From NCBI RefSeq assembly GCF_958295425.1, contig NC_081153.1, positions 19,808,720 through 19,872,719 of the forward strand: 64,000 nucleotides of DNA. Direction: 5' to 3'. Origin of the DNA: Solea solea (lineage: Eukaryota > Chordata > Actinopteri > Pleuronectiformes > Soleidae). Under the pieces are notes generated by a model. It was not told the DNA's origin. It searched no databases and saw nothing but the letters and a program-made list of their open reading frames with translations. The position numbers were made by a program, and so were the translations under genes. This document shows positions 25,630 through 37,300 of this stretch, one piece after another (position 1 is the first letter of the stretch; each line of letters begins with the position of its first letter).

Positions 25630-25935
25630 ATGGAGAGACAGTGGCTAGCATTGTTGTCTCACAGCAAGAAGGTCACCAGTTCGGATCCCATTTGACCAAG
25701 GTCCTTTCCGTGTGGAGTTGACATGTTCTCCCCAAGTGTGCTTCCTCCCACAGTCCATAAGCGTAGACTAGTTTACGGACTTAATTGGACATTGTAAATT
25801 CACCATAGGTGAGTGTGAATGCTTGTTTGTGTGTTGGCCCTTCAATGATGTGGTGACCTGTCCAGGCGGTACCCGGTGTCAGCTGGGATTGGCTCCAGCT
25901 CCCCGCGACTCTCATGTGGAGGACAATGAATGACT
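25630..25935 (+). mobile_element. tRNA-derived SINE (DANA-like), plus orientation
   Basis: Reads in order: tRNA-like head (CAGTGGCTAGCATTG, then TTGTCTCACAGCAAGAAGGT and a B-box-like AGTTCGGATCCC), body (CCTTTCCGTGTGGAGTTGAC, ATGTTCTCCCC, CTCCCACAGTCC), and tail (GACCTGTCCAGG, TCAGCTGGGATTGGCTCCAG). This head-body-tail order is that of DANA-like fish SINEs. Such elements are copied by LINE machinery and transcribed by Pol III from the head. Confidence 0.8.
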
Positions 25936-25942
25936 GAGTTCT

Positions 25943-26060
25943 ACGGTCAATTTAGAGTGTCCAATTTACCTAATCCCCAAATCTGCATGTTTTTGGACTG
26001 TGGGAGGAAACCAGGGAGACACATGGGAGAAAAACCTTGTTCCAACTGGGTCCTGAAGGC
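25943..26060 (-). mobile_element. SINE fragment, minus orientation
   Basis: GGTCAATTTAGAGTGTCC, CTAATCCCCAAATCTGCATG and TTTTTGGACTGTGGGAGGAA are the reverse-sense middle of the same SINE family. It abuts the plus-oriented copy ending at about 25,935, giving a tail-to-middle inverted pair. Confidence 0.75.
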
Positions 26061-26145
26061 CTATCTATCAAAAATCTTTCCCTCACAATGTAAAGAGCTT
26101 TTAGATAATCTGTGTTGTAATTTTGGTGCCATGCTGGGGAGAATT

Positions 26146-27200
26146 AAAACAATTTGCAGACAGACAACTGTAGGAAACCAGTTTGTTTGTGTCAGCTGGA
26201 CGTTTGTATATCACACTCACATATCAATGTTTCCTGTTCAAACTGCGTTATTTCACAACCAAGTAATGTTGTACTTTAATTTTGATAATCCACTTCAAAT
26301 AAACTGTGTCTGCTGTGCACTCGAGATATTTAGAGAAATTAAATATTATGGTACATGCTGCTCAGTGTTTACAAGGTGACAAGGAGCCGTTATAAAAGCT
26401 GAATTATCATCATAAGGAGTTGTGTCTTGGTACAGCACATCCACATCAATGTTTAACTTCAGCGCAGCACCAAAACAATAGTGTTGCACATATTCTTTTT
26501 ATTATATTATTATTCCAGAACAAAACACAAACCTCCTCTGTGATAACCAGCTCGGAGGTTTATTATCTGCATACAGTTTTAATGTCAAAGTGTCAGATAA
26601 TGTTGTCTTTGATGTCACATCTGCTAAAAACTAATGTAACACCTGCAAAGGCACAGATGGTACAGTCTGTGTGTCGCAGCTGTCAGCTGTCTTACCATCT
26701 GTATGAAGCGCTGAGTCATAATTATGTAACCACGACTCATGATGGGTGAACTCTAACCCCATTTAAAAAGGTCCAGTGACACAGTAGCTGTCCTTGTGTG
26801 TCTGGACATGAAGTTTCTCCTCAGCTATAATGAAGGTACCTAATGTAGAGGTTCCTCAGAGGTAAAGGCTGAGGTTGATCTCGTTGTTACGCCCCCGCCC
26901 CTCCCTCTCTGCCCTGAGGTGGTGTTCCCACAGAGGAGGTCATAGCATCTCAAATAGCCCCCATAAATGCAGAGTTGGTGCAAGACCCCTGTGGATCAGG
27001 GTCCCACGGAGGAGGTGGAGCTGCACACATGAAAGGCTGGAGAGAGACGACACACTCACTACAAAACATGGGGTCAAGCTGAAAGCCATAGTGGATTTTT
27101 GGGTTGTATATACATTTGGGATAGGTGGGATGAACATTAGTCGTTTGCATTTACTTTTTTGGTTGTAAATCAAGTGGCATGTCATCAGTCATGACATCAT
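26146..27200. other. Non-coding; no gene recognised
   Basis: No convincing exon. A plus frame at 26,420-26,749 and opposed frames near 27.0 kb have no known domain. Confidence 0.45.
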
Positions 27201-27440
27201 CTCCCGTAGTTCAGAGACATCACTTGCAGCCATGCTCCTATTACAGCTAATCACACTATAGTGTCCACTCTATATGTGCCGCGCTTTAGCATCTAGTTTC
27301 CCTATAAATGAAGATTTAGTTTGCAACATTGACATCATGTGATATTGTGGAGGAGTCAAAACTAGGGATTGAGAGCATTTACTATTCAGGAAAATGTTTA
27401 ATGATAAGCTCATTTTCCCATAGAGTTGAAAGCAATCAAT
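27201..27440 (+). repeat. Dispersed repeat, copy 1 of 3 (ACATCACTTGCAGCCATGCT type)
   Basis: Shares GACATCAC-TGCA-CCA-GCTCCTATT near the left and CATTTTCCCATAGAGTTGAA near the right with copies at 28.78-29.04 and 37.07-37.30 kb. It is the most decayed of the three. Confidence 0.5.
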
Positions 27441-27714
27441 CCTGGTACAGTATTCATCATATTCTTACTACCTGTGTGACTTCCCCAATAAAAACAGAAG
27501 ACTGTCCATTATATACAGTTTTAAAACATTTATAGAGATAAGTTCTTTCGTTCGTTTAAACCCTGGGGTCATGTGTTCATCTGTCTTAGGACTGGGACAA
27601 ACTAAATATCTATACATTGTTAAGGCAACTGTTTTCTCTTATTTCCTTATTTCTTTAATTTTTTTTTTACTTTTGGTGAAACAAAACTGACCATTTGACA
27701 ATACCACTAAATTA

Positions 27715-27729
27715 CCCCCCCCCCCCCCG
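27715..27729. repeat. C homopolymer
   Basis: A run of about 15 C; no role visible. It lies inside a long minus-strand open frame that I reject as coding. Confidence 0.9.
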
Positions 27730-28206
27730 ACCTTAATGAGAAAACCCCTCTGTGTGACGTTCAGCTGTTGGGAGCTCATGTGGAGCTGCTGCTGTGAGTC
27801 AGTCTCAGTCTGAGGACGCTTTAAAGACTGATACCAGCCAGAGTTAGACATTGAATTGTAGTGGTTAAGGTTAAGGGTGAGGTTTTGGTTAGGCAGTCCA
27901 AATGAATGGAAGTCAGTGCAGTGTCCTAATAAGTAAAATTCTGCAAGTGTAGGGTCCAGGGTGAGGCCTACTGTGAAATAACAGTGGTGTTTTTTTTTAA
28001 ATACATAGGTGGATGTTGAAATTGGAGGCGAGCTGATATGACATTCCGTATCTGTATTGGTCAAATACTCGTCAAAATCACTGGATTGGATATCAGATAT
28101 CAAAAGGCAATCATTGAAAAAAGAATATTATCACTGAACCTTAAATATTACAGAAATGTTTGACTATGCACAGCAGACTGCAGAGAGAGTGCTGCTGTCA
28201 CTCATG

Positions 28207-28770
28207 TCATGTGACCAGTGGTCCAGTCAGGTATGTGGACTTATTTTGAGATCTTCTTCTTCTCCTTGAGCCCCTTTGCTCCTCCAGGTCGCACAGGCCA
28301 TTGACAAATGTCCTCCATCTCACTCGGTTGTTAGCAGTTCTTTCTGCCGCGACATCTCTTCTCCAGCTGTTCCTAGGCTTCCGTGTCCCTTGTGGGTTCC
28401 ATTTCAGGGCTTGCCGGGCGATGTTTGCTTTTGGTTTTCTCAAGGTGTGCCCAATTCCAACTCCATTTTCTTTTTTAGTATTTGTAAGTGGATGGGAGCC
28501 TGACTTGCTGACCTCTGTCTCTCCACCAGATGTGCTTTATTCTCCTGAGACAGGTGTTACTGAATTTTTGCAGCCTGTTTGTTGTTTGTCTGGTTGTTTC
28601 TGATCCATATAGCATCACCTGTTTTTACGTTGGAGTTGAAGATAGATAGTGTCGTATTGGTTGAAATGTTTTTTTTTGTGTTCCAGATTTTCTTGAGCAG
28701 CTTAAACACGGTCCTTGCCTTGTTGATCCTATTATTCACATCCGCCAGTGGTGTCCACTACTCTGCCTAA
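28207..28770 (-). pseudogene. LINE reverse transcriptase C-terminal relic (RTE-like)
   Basis: The minus strand reads NNRINKARTVFKLLKKIWNT, then TLSIFNSNVKT, then after a one-base insertion VMLYGSE, and later IARQALKWNPQGTRKPRNSW and RVRWRTFVNGLCDLEEQRG. This is the familiar C-terminal order of animal endonuclease-reverse transcriptase LINEs (RIGKARAAF, LYGSETW, ALTWNPQGKRRRGRPRNTWRRD, RVRWR-VVDGLC). The insertion after VKT, at about 28,618, and missing segments between blocks make it a pseudogene. The clade name is an inference. Confidence 0.85.
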
Positions 28771-28774
28771 TTTC

Positions 28775-29035
28775 TCAGACATCACCTGCAACCAGGCTCC
28801 TGTTGGACAGAACCATCTGTCCACTTATATGGGCCGTATTTTGTCTATTGTCCTCTAAATAGGAACATGATTTTACAAAATTGACCTGAAATACAGATGA
28901 GACCAGAATCTCCTCAGTAAAATATTGACTGATGTGACAAATCCAGTGAGAAGTAGAAGTTCATTTTCTCATAGGCCTCCATTCAAATGGAGTTTTTCTA
29001 CAACCAGTGGAGTCGCCCCCTGGTGGCTAACTGCT
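28775..29035 (+). repeat. Dispersed repeat, copy 2 of 3, with CTCF-like motif
   Basis: Begins GACATCACCTGCAACCAGGC and ends in TCTCATAGGCCTCCATTCAA, then GTCGCCCCCTGGTGGCTAAC. The last phrase, reversed, is TAGCCACCAGGGGGCGAC, a close match to the CTCF core. The 37-kb copy has this site decayed to TCGCCCCTTGTTGACTA. Confidence 0.65.
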
Positions 29036-30110
29036 CCTTCCTAATTCTTACATACAGTCGATGGGGTTTGTATTTACAACTGTGTGGCACCAGCTTCCTG
29101 CTGCAGTCAAGTGACTTTTTCTGACCCAAGTCTGAGCCTTTTTTCTATTTTCATCTTCTTTTAATTTTCTGTAATTTGAGATAAATATTTACAAGGAAAA
29201 CACAGTGTTTAAGGTTTGCTACAGATTGGTGGTGATGAAGAAAACTTTTAAATTACAGACAGAAATTGCGACCATGTTTGTTTTTATGCAGCAGCATTGG
29301 CTTTCCTGAAACCAGACTGCAGTTACTCTAAATGGCACATCTTTGATGTTTGCTCTGTGCTGTTTGGGTTAGATGTGTCTGAAGATGTGTTTAGTTGTTG
29401 TCAGATGATTCAGCCCACTGTTGACAGAGTTGGAGTTTTGTTTGGGAACGGCTCCGTCGGCCCACTGCAGGTGCACACAATCTTGTTTTGTTTCTGGGAG
29501 ATAGCAGCAAAGAAGTGAGGGAGAGGGTGTATTACTCAGGGATGGGACACAGAGACATTATCAGCACTTCTCTTAGACTGTAGTAGCTGGGACTCGGCGC
29601 TGATAAAAAACTGTGTAAACACTTCTTTTGTGTCATGTTGTGTGCGAGTTTAACTGGAAGTGGGGGGCTGCTGCTTGTAAGGACTGCAGTTTTTCACCTT
29701 GAGTCAAATATGAAATGAAACTGGCACACAGGCCTTCAGTAAACTCCATTCACTGACAATGTGTTAAATTGTGTAATATAGGAAACATGGACCAGTGCTT
29801 ACAGACACCAAATGATCTTTATGTGTCAAAAACACTATTGAATTTGAACCCTGTGATAGAGCCATTGTTACTGCACAAGCACAACAAACTGGGACGCTAA
29901 CATAGCCTTTAATCTAAAAAATCTATTAATATTATAAAAAATACTGAAATCTATATAAAATAGATTACATATATGCATTTCCCACACACACAAACATTTG
30001 AGTTGTACATGAAGTATAGTTTTTTACAGTATGAGCATGTGTAAAACAATGTATAGAAGAGGATTACACAACATAAAGTCAAATTATATATTAAAAAATA
30101 ATTCAGTCAG
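29036..30110. other. Non-coding; no gene recognised
   Basis: No exon or structured repeat recognised; short frames only. Confidence 0.5.
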
Positions 30111-30401
30111 TCATTGTCTACTACTTTTATCCTCCACATGAGGGTGGAGCCAATCCCAGCTCATATAGGATGAATGGACAGGCTGCCAGTCAACACACGG
30201 AGACTAAACAATCATTCACTCTCATCTATGGTGATTTTAGATTAACCTAATCTGTGGTAATCTGACCTAATCGACTGTGGGAGGAAGCAAACTTGGGGAG
30301 AACATGTAAACTCCATACAGAAAGGCCCTTGGTCAAATGGGATCTGAAACGGTGACCTTCTTGCTGTGAGGCAACAATGCTAGCCACCGTATCTCCATGT
30401 G
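30111..30401 (-). mobile_element. tRNA-derived SINE, minus orientation, near full length
   Basis: Reverse-sense order: tail (TTTTATCCTCCACATGAGGG, GAGCCAATCCCAGCT), middle (CGACTGTGGGAGGAAGCAAA, GGGGAGAACATGTAAACTCC, CAGAAAGGCCC), then the tRNA-like head (GGTGACCTTCTTGCTGTGAG, GCAACAATGCTAGCCACCGT). It shares the head sequence closely with the plus copy at 25.6 kb. Confidence 0.8.
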
Positions 30402-30700
30402 ACCCTTGAAAAATTCCCATCAATGACTGTCACTATTCAAGGGGGAAAAAACATGCATGTGGGTGTTTTTCTTTTTAGTACCCAGTAGAATGTGGCAAAT
30501 TGAGCTCACTTCAAATAATCTAAGAAACAAACGGCCTTGAGAAAAAGCAAGTAAAGTAAGTTTTAGTTTCACTTCTTTGGCCTTATAGCTACATGTTTCC
30601 TCTGAGCAATGTTCCCAATCCTCATTGCTTTTCATTGATTTGGTTAATCGGACACTCTAAATTGTCCTAAACCCAGACAAAATGGGAGGGTTGCATCAGG

Positions 30701-30936
30701 AAGGGCATCCATCCATCCATTGTCTACTGCTTTATCCTCCACATGGACGTCAGCGTGTCGTCCATCTCACACTGACACCTACAGGACTTTAGATGTCCAA
30801 TTAAACACGAGCATGTTTTTGGACTGTGTGAGGAAATAGAAATAGAACATACAAAGAGGCAGAACATACAAAGTCCACACAGAAAGGCCCAGACTGGGAC
30901 GCAAACCAACAAACCTCTTGTTGTGAGGCAACACTC
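30701..30936 (-). mobile_element. tRNA-derived SINE, minus orientation, degraded
   Basis: Starts with an (ATCC)n tail (ATCCATCCATCCATTG), then CTGCTTTATCCTCCACATGG, CATGTTTTTGGACTGTGTGA, GTCCACACAGAAAGGCCC and the remnant head CTCTTGTTGTGAGGCAACA. The phrase AGGAAGGGCA occurs at both edges (about 30,699 and 30,938), which may be a decayed target duplication. Confidence 0.75.
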
Positions 30937-33900
30937 AGGAAGGGCACCCAATGTAAAAATCTCTGCCAAATCAAATATGTGCCAAGAGAGGGAGTGGCCG
31001 AAAGAAAAAAACTTTACAGCTACATGTTTAGTTGCAACTTAAATAGTGTAGTTGACTTGTTCTTTCAAAGAGTGTGGTAAAAAATGAAAAGTTTTCATGC
31101 AATGAGATTCCAAACAAAGATACAGATTTCACATCAGTGGCACCGGGCAATGGCAATCCCACAAAGACAGTTGCTTGAGGAGGAACACCGTTTTCATAAA
31201 AACCAATCAGTGTTGGAAATTCTTCCAACTTCCTGATGTTACATCAGAAATGGAGCAGAGTTGCTGTATTTGTGCACCCAGGGCAAAAACATTCTGAAAA
31301 CATTTGTCATGATTTAAGCCGTTGGTTACACATGACAATGATCATAATTAGCTGTAGGTCACTGAGTGTATTTACTTTCATGTGTTGGAACCACTGGACC
31401 CACAGATGCACTTTCTGCACCGCTTATGTTCCTGCTGCTGTGTGACTGTGGTATTCAGCGATGAGTGGGGACATGTGGGGCCCTGCTGAGGACTGACAGA
31501 TGCTCAGGGAAAAGGGACTAAGCAAACAGAGTATGTCTGGAATGTGTAAGCGATAGAAAGAGAGAGGACCTTTCATAACTAAACCAAATGAAGGTTAACG
31601 GTAAGAGCAATCTTCCAGTCTATCAGTGATGCAAGTGTTCAACCCTCTGGCCTTAAAGATAATTTTCAAGGATATTAGTCAGGTTGTCGCTGCAATCTAC
31701 GTCTACAGTATGTGCAGTAAATTAGTTCAGTCATTCACTCAAACTCAGACTCCCTGCGGTTAAGGCGAGGGGTCGTCTTCTATTAAGTGTACTTAACTCT
31801 GTGCATTGTGTGTATGTCTATAACTATAATAAATACTTATTTCTTACAAATGTTAAAGAAGCTAAAAAAAGTGTGGTGGTACAGGTGTTATTTGTGATGA
31901 ACTAGCTGGAAAAGAACAAAGAAATTTTTTTATTATTGAACAATTTTTTTTTTTTAAAGTACCCCTAAATTTAATTTTATCATTTAAAGCAATCAAAGTT
32001 TTAAATTAATCTTTTTTTTTTGTCAAGAGTCACACTTGATATTGAACTCTAGCACAACATGGGAAGGTTTGACATGCTTGACTCTCAAATCGTAAAGTTC
32101 AATGCAAGGCATGTAGTCAAAGGAAAGTAGCTGGGCAAACTTTTCTGAAGGCAAATTAAACAATTCTGAACTCTGAAAAAGTGTTATAACCCCTAAAATC
32201 ACTAATTATGTTCTAGTTTTGTGGTGTTCAAACTGACTCATCTTGGAAATTACAGTTAACTGAACCTTTTTTAAAGTCACCATTATTTTAGTAAATGATA
32301 CCAGTTTCTTGTTTGTAGCTAAATATAGCCTAAAGCTAAAGCTAACAGCTAGTTGACTGAGTTCAAATTAGGTGAAACGGCTACAGCTGTGCTAGAATGC
32401 GCTTTATGTGCCATAATAACTTATTTACTATTTAACGCCAAAGACACAAGATCTAATTGGTAAGCTGTAGAGATGCATGGATGGAGCAAGGCTACTCAAC
32501 CCTCCCAGGCTTTGTGCAAAGCTAAGCTAACTGACTACCCACTTTTTAGGCTTATTAATGGGGGCTTATGAATAGGTGTCCTGGCTTGTCGTCCTCCCAT
32601 ACATTTTGCAAAGACATGTTGGCCTGTGCTGCTTCACTTCAAAGAATTTTAATGTTTACATCCAGAGTTCTATCCCCACAAAAGCAAGAAGCAAACATGT
32701 CTCCTCATTCCTGTGAGATCCCCTATTTATATGAAAAAAACGCATTCTGCAGCTCGTCCCGTATTGTTGTTACTCCCTTATTTCCACACTCAGGATGGGA
32801 TTAAATCTCTGAACTTCCACTGAACTACATAAATCCAACTTAACACATGAGAGAAACTGGATCCACATTGAAGGCTGCATCAGCCTGATAATACTATGTT
32901 CCAATCACTTTGATTCATGCCAGGTCTGACAAAGGTGACCTGACTTGTTCGAGACAGTTCTGACTAATTTAAACAAGCTTCAACAGTGTCAACAGGTTAT
33001 GTAACCTGATTGACTCAAGATTGCTGTTTGACAAATGATTAACTGAAAATGATTTTTGTTTTGATTTATGAGGCTAAAGAATATAAGATATAAAGAATAG
33101 AAATAGAAAATATTAGACAATGGAATGTGTCGTCAGATCCAACTACTTTCTTTATTGTTGTTGTTGACAATGGACTGGAATGCAGAATTCTAAGTCCCAA
33201 CATGAACAATCATTTATGGAAGATGGAGTATATAAATATAACTTGACACAATGAGTCGAACCCAGATGTTTATCACTTGGCAGCCGTCCTGTCAAAACAA
33301 CAACCCAAACACTGGCAGCTTGATGCAGGAGACTGTTTGAACACTCATTCACATCTCAGAGGAGGTGAGAATCACATGAGGATTGTGAGGCTTAGATGAA
33401 TAGTTAAATTACCGTAAATATCAGGATAAAGCTGGTTTAGCCTCACAGTTAGCCAATTAAAGTGGTAATTGTCATTATGATATTAAAAGTGCAAAATGTT
33501 AAACTGCAGCATGTCAGAAAATAAGTAAGTCGTTTGTGCTCTGATTGAGCGACTCGTTACTTGCTGTGTCCATTGGTTTGTTTAATCCCGGGATCAGACT
33601 ACACAATATTTTCATGAGACTGTGTGAGTTCATAGGTCATGTGGAAGGTGGGGCAAGGAGTTGTCAATCACGATGACTGAAGTATTTTGGGTGATCCTTC
33701 AGTCTTCTGCTCAGACACAAAAAAGAAAAGAAAGAAAAGGAAGAGGACAGTATGGACTGTCTGTCCTTCAGAGAGAACTTGAGATACTTTATGTCTAAGC
33801 CATATTTGTGTCTCTGTTTTACACCATGTCAGAGCACTGTTATCCTATTGGTGAACATCCAGGAGCATATTGTAGGATATAATAGAACAGAAAATAGAAA

Positions 33901-34713
33901 GAATTCCAATGTGCTAGACTTCTCGTTGGGGTGTTCCAAACGCCAAATCTCTGTTCTTCAGTTATGTTAGACTACACATGGATTCATCGTTCCCGACATT
34001 CATATTCAGGTCCGACAGCGGAAATGTGTGCGTCACGATCATTTGAAAATTGGCCTGAATTTATGATGTCTGATCCCACATAAGAACTCGTGAACTTGTA
34101 ATTGTATTATTGTGAAGTCACGTATCCTGGTTGACACCAGACTACATCTTACTCTCATCTGAGATTGAGTATGTGTCGACGGGACGGACCTACAACCAAT
34201 GTATCAACAAATGTATCAACAAATGTGCTTGTTCTAGTGTTCTAGTACTTCTGCCTCGTGGAGCTCCTTGGAGCAGATAGCTTCGTGGCTCTTCAGTGGC
34301 CACCATAAAAGCTGCCAGACGTCACTTTTCATTCATCATTACGTTAAGCCGCCCAGGGGTTTGTGTTTGGTTCCGAGGAGAGGAATAGTGTTACTTTTAC
34401 AATTGCAATGCACATTGTTTCAGTGCCATCTGTCAGTTTGCACATTGTGCACAAACGTCTTTCTTCACCTCCACTATGGCCAGCTCTGATGAAAAGTACA
34501 TGCGCTCTTGACAGCACCTTGCAACTGCTGCATCTTTTACGGCAGTGAGCAAACAATAGTACACCTGGAACCACCTTGAAAATAGTTTTTTTTTCTCTTT
34601 AACATCTTTGTTGTTTTAAACCTCAGGCAATGAGCTTGATCGCTGATGAAATGTCTTGTTTGAAGTTACGTCCACACAAAGCAAGAAGGCTTCACGTTTC
34701 TATATGCACCACC
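30937..34713. other. Non-coding; no gene recognised
   Basis: AT-rich sequence with several T-runs near 31.93-32.02 kb. No exon, RNA gene or repeat family recognised with confidence. Confidence 0.5.
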
Positions 34714-34793
34714 AGTGTCTATCAACATTGATCTTACACACACAAGCTAATGTGTGTATGGAACGGTGAATAAGGTCAATGTTGATAGACACT
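34714..34793. repeat. Inverted repeat with perfect 18-bp arms
   Basis: The left arm AGTGTCTATCAACATTGA (34714-34731) is the exact reverse complement of the right arm at 34776-34793. Inside, ACACACACA and TGTGTGT can pair further, giving an extended hairpin with an inner bulge. It may be the remains of a MITE; there is no gene around it. Confidence 0.85.
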
Positions 34794-35380
34794 CATGCAT
34801 CCTTCACAGGGAATTGTGTGAGAGAGACTGGGCAAGAAACGGCATTTATGATTTCCATCTGCCTAGCAATGTGAACAAAGGCAGCAACAAAGGGGGGCAA
34901 AACAAAACACAAACACTCCACATGTTACCATGCATGCTACTGTAAGTGTCTCCATTTCTTATGTGTATATTTTCTTTGAATTTATCGCTGGAGTCAGATC
35001 AATATCTTGTGTGTTTGCTGCGTTAGCATAGGACAGTGTTTTCGCAAGATAAAGTGGAGTGTTTATTCCTGCTCAAACAAATCAGCACTTCATAATCACA
35101 ATTATAGTGGGGAGTTAAATATGGGTCAGAAAACTAAAGCCAAAAAGGACATTGTTATCAGAGGCATGTTGTTGTTAGAGTAAGATAACCCAGAAGTAGT
35201 TTATTTCCATATTTTGGTCCCGGGGAAGAGAAGATTTGGAGTTCATAGCCTTGTAGTAGTCATTTGAGGCTGGTAGTTGGCTTTGAGCTACATGTGTGCT
35301 AGCATGCTAACGTTACCTGTTGTAAACATCATTACTAATGTTGGATGTTGATCTTTAATTTTTGTATAGTATTTGTGAAA
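34794..35380. other. Non-coding; no gene recognised
   Basis: No supported feature seen. Confidence 0.5.
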
Positions 35381-35595
35381 ACTAGGGGTGGGAATCGGCA
35401 AAGACACCACGATATGATATTATCACGATATTACAGTATAATAAGTAATTGTTAAATCATACAGTGGAATGTCAATTTATTTTGTGTGTATTTGCAACAT
35501 GAATTTAAACATTTTATGCAAAAAAATACCTAGTTGTCTCAAAGTGAAATAATATCGCCATGCAAAATATCGCAATATTTCATATTTCTAGTGAA
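35381..35595. repeat. Teleost dispersed repeat (GGGTGGGAATCGGCAAAGAC type)
   Basis: Starts AGGGGTGGGAATCGGCAAAG and CACGATATGATATTATCACG, and ends in ATATCGCAATATTTC. This combination of a GGGTGGGAATC end and CGATAT-rich interior is common among dispersed fish DNA repeats, from memory. No transposase is present. Confidence 0.5.
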
Positions 35596-37069
35596 AACCC
35601 AGAATTGAAGAACATAACAATAAATCATGCTATACATACATATTTATTAGTTTATGCTATATTCTCACTAGGATACAACATTAAACACACAAAAATAAAA
35701 TAAATAATTGAGACAATTTAAATTTTCGCCCTGATGTTGGCAATCACAGTTTGTGATTATTATTTGTTTTATATGAATGTATTTTAACATTAGGAGAGAG
35801 TTGACGAGATATATAATTCAACAGCTAATATCTAAATGCTACCTGCAGGTGGAGCTAGAAGAAAAGACAAAGGACGTTTAAAGTCAAGGAAAGTCATCAT
35901 CTGTAAACCATGAACAACACATCTGGGGTCAACCAATAGAGCCATGACTCTAAATATAACTGAAAATACTGTATGACCCCTTGAACTCTGAACACTCTGC
36001 TGTCACTGAGTCTTTTCTTGTTACACACTGATGTCAGCATGGACTGCTACACTTTGGACGCTTGAACACAAACACCTGGTAACCACTCAAGCAAGTATGC
36101 AAATCATTTCTTCAAATGCCAAGTAGATGCATATTGGATTTTGGAACATCCAGTACTTGTATGCACATTTTTCATATAAACATAATGTAACTGTGTGTTT
36201 AAAATCTGTGCGGGGAGTTTATTTTAGACATCAGAGTTGACACTGGAACTGATTTTAGAAACTCGATCTATAATTCTTTGCATTCTGAACATTCCCTACA
36301 AACGTGTTTATGAGTAATGGGTGACAAGCTTCCAACCACTTGTTTTCAAACTAATCTTAAGTTAAATAAAACCAGAGCAGAGCAGAGGCATCGCTGCAGA
36401 CACTACCTGTCTTTACATTTAAGAAAAAAGTATCTCAGGAATCTTCTCCGTAACACTTTCCAGTAATTATTGTGCTGCTGGCAGAGAGGGCTGGAATGGG
36501 AGGAGGGACTGGATTATAGGCAGAGTGCTGAGAGAAACATGCACGGATTCCCATAATCACAGAAATGTGTCATCCACACTCGCACGGACGTGATGACAAA
36601 TTAAATTCAACCACAGAGTAGATTCATGTCGGTTGCCAGTCTGAGACTAAGTATGTTTACATGAAGTTATAAAACACTGAAGTGTTGTGTTTCTTTGACT
36701 GAAACGGAATGTTTAAAAAACTTGTTGGAAGATGGAATTACTTCCGCGTGGATATATTCAACTGGACCCAAAGTGGCCTAGACACTGTACGCATGTTCCT
36801 GGACTTCGACCTGTAAATAAAAGAAGGAGCCAGTACAGCTTAAACAATGAAATCTCTTGAAGTTAATAGATGGAATGAATGATACCGACCGGCTGTCTTC
36901 TTAAGTTGATTTGGTTTGTGATGCAATAGGTTAACCAGAAAATGCCTATGACTGACAAGCTAAAAGGTGGTTGTCACCTTCATTCAATAATTTGATTACA
37001 TGGCAACCAGTTTTGAAGGCTGGAGACTTGGGATTTGGCCGGAGCCATGTTGTGGTTTCACAACTGGAA
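35596..37069. other. Non-coding; no gene recognised
   Basis: No supported feature seen. Confidence 0.5.
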
Positions 37070-37300
37070 GTTCATAGATGTCACCTGCGAGTAGGCTCCT
37101 ATTGGATGTGTGCCATACTTTACCTCTAAGTTGGAAGACAACTTACAAAATTGACATCATGTTCTTTTTAAGGCCTGAAACTACTACTACTAAGAAAGTG
37201 ATTTATCGTCATTGAAAAATCAACTGAGAATTAGAAGCACATTTTCCCATAGACTTCCATTCAAAAGGAGTTTGTTTTCGCCCCTTGTTGACTATTATAT
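37070..37300 (+). repeat. Dispersed repeat, copy 3 of 3
   Basis: Shares AGATGTCACCTGCGAGTAGG, TTACAAAATTGACATCATGT and TTTTCCCATAGACTTCCATT with the copy at 28.78-29.04 kb. Its CTCF-like end is mutated. Confidence 0.6.

Noticed and set aside
27639..28103. 154-codon minus-strand frame
   Set aside because: Crosses a C homopolymer (GGGGG) and an A/T-rich repeat-like region; no domain or splice context.
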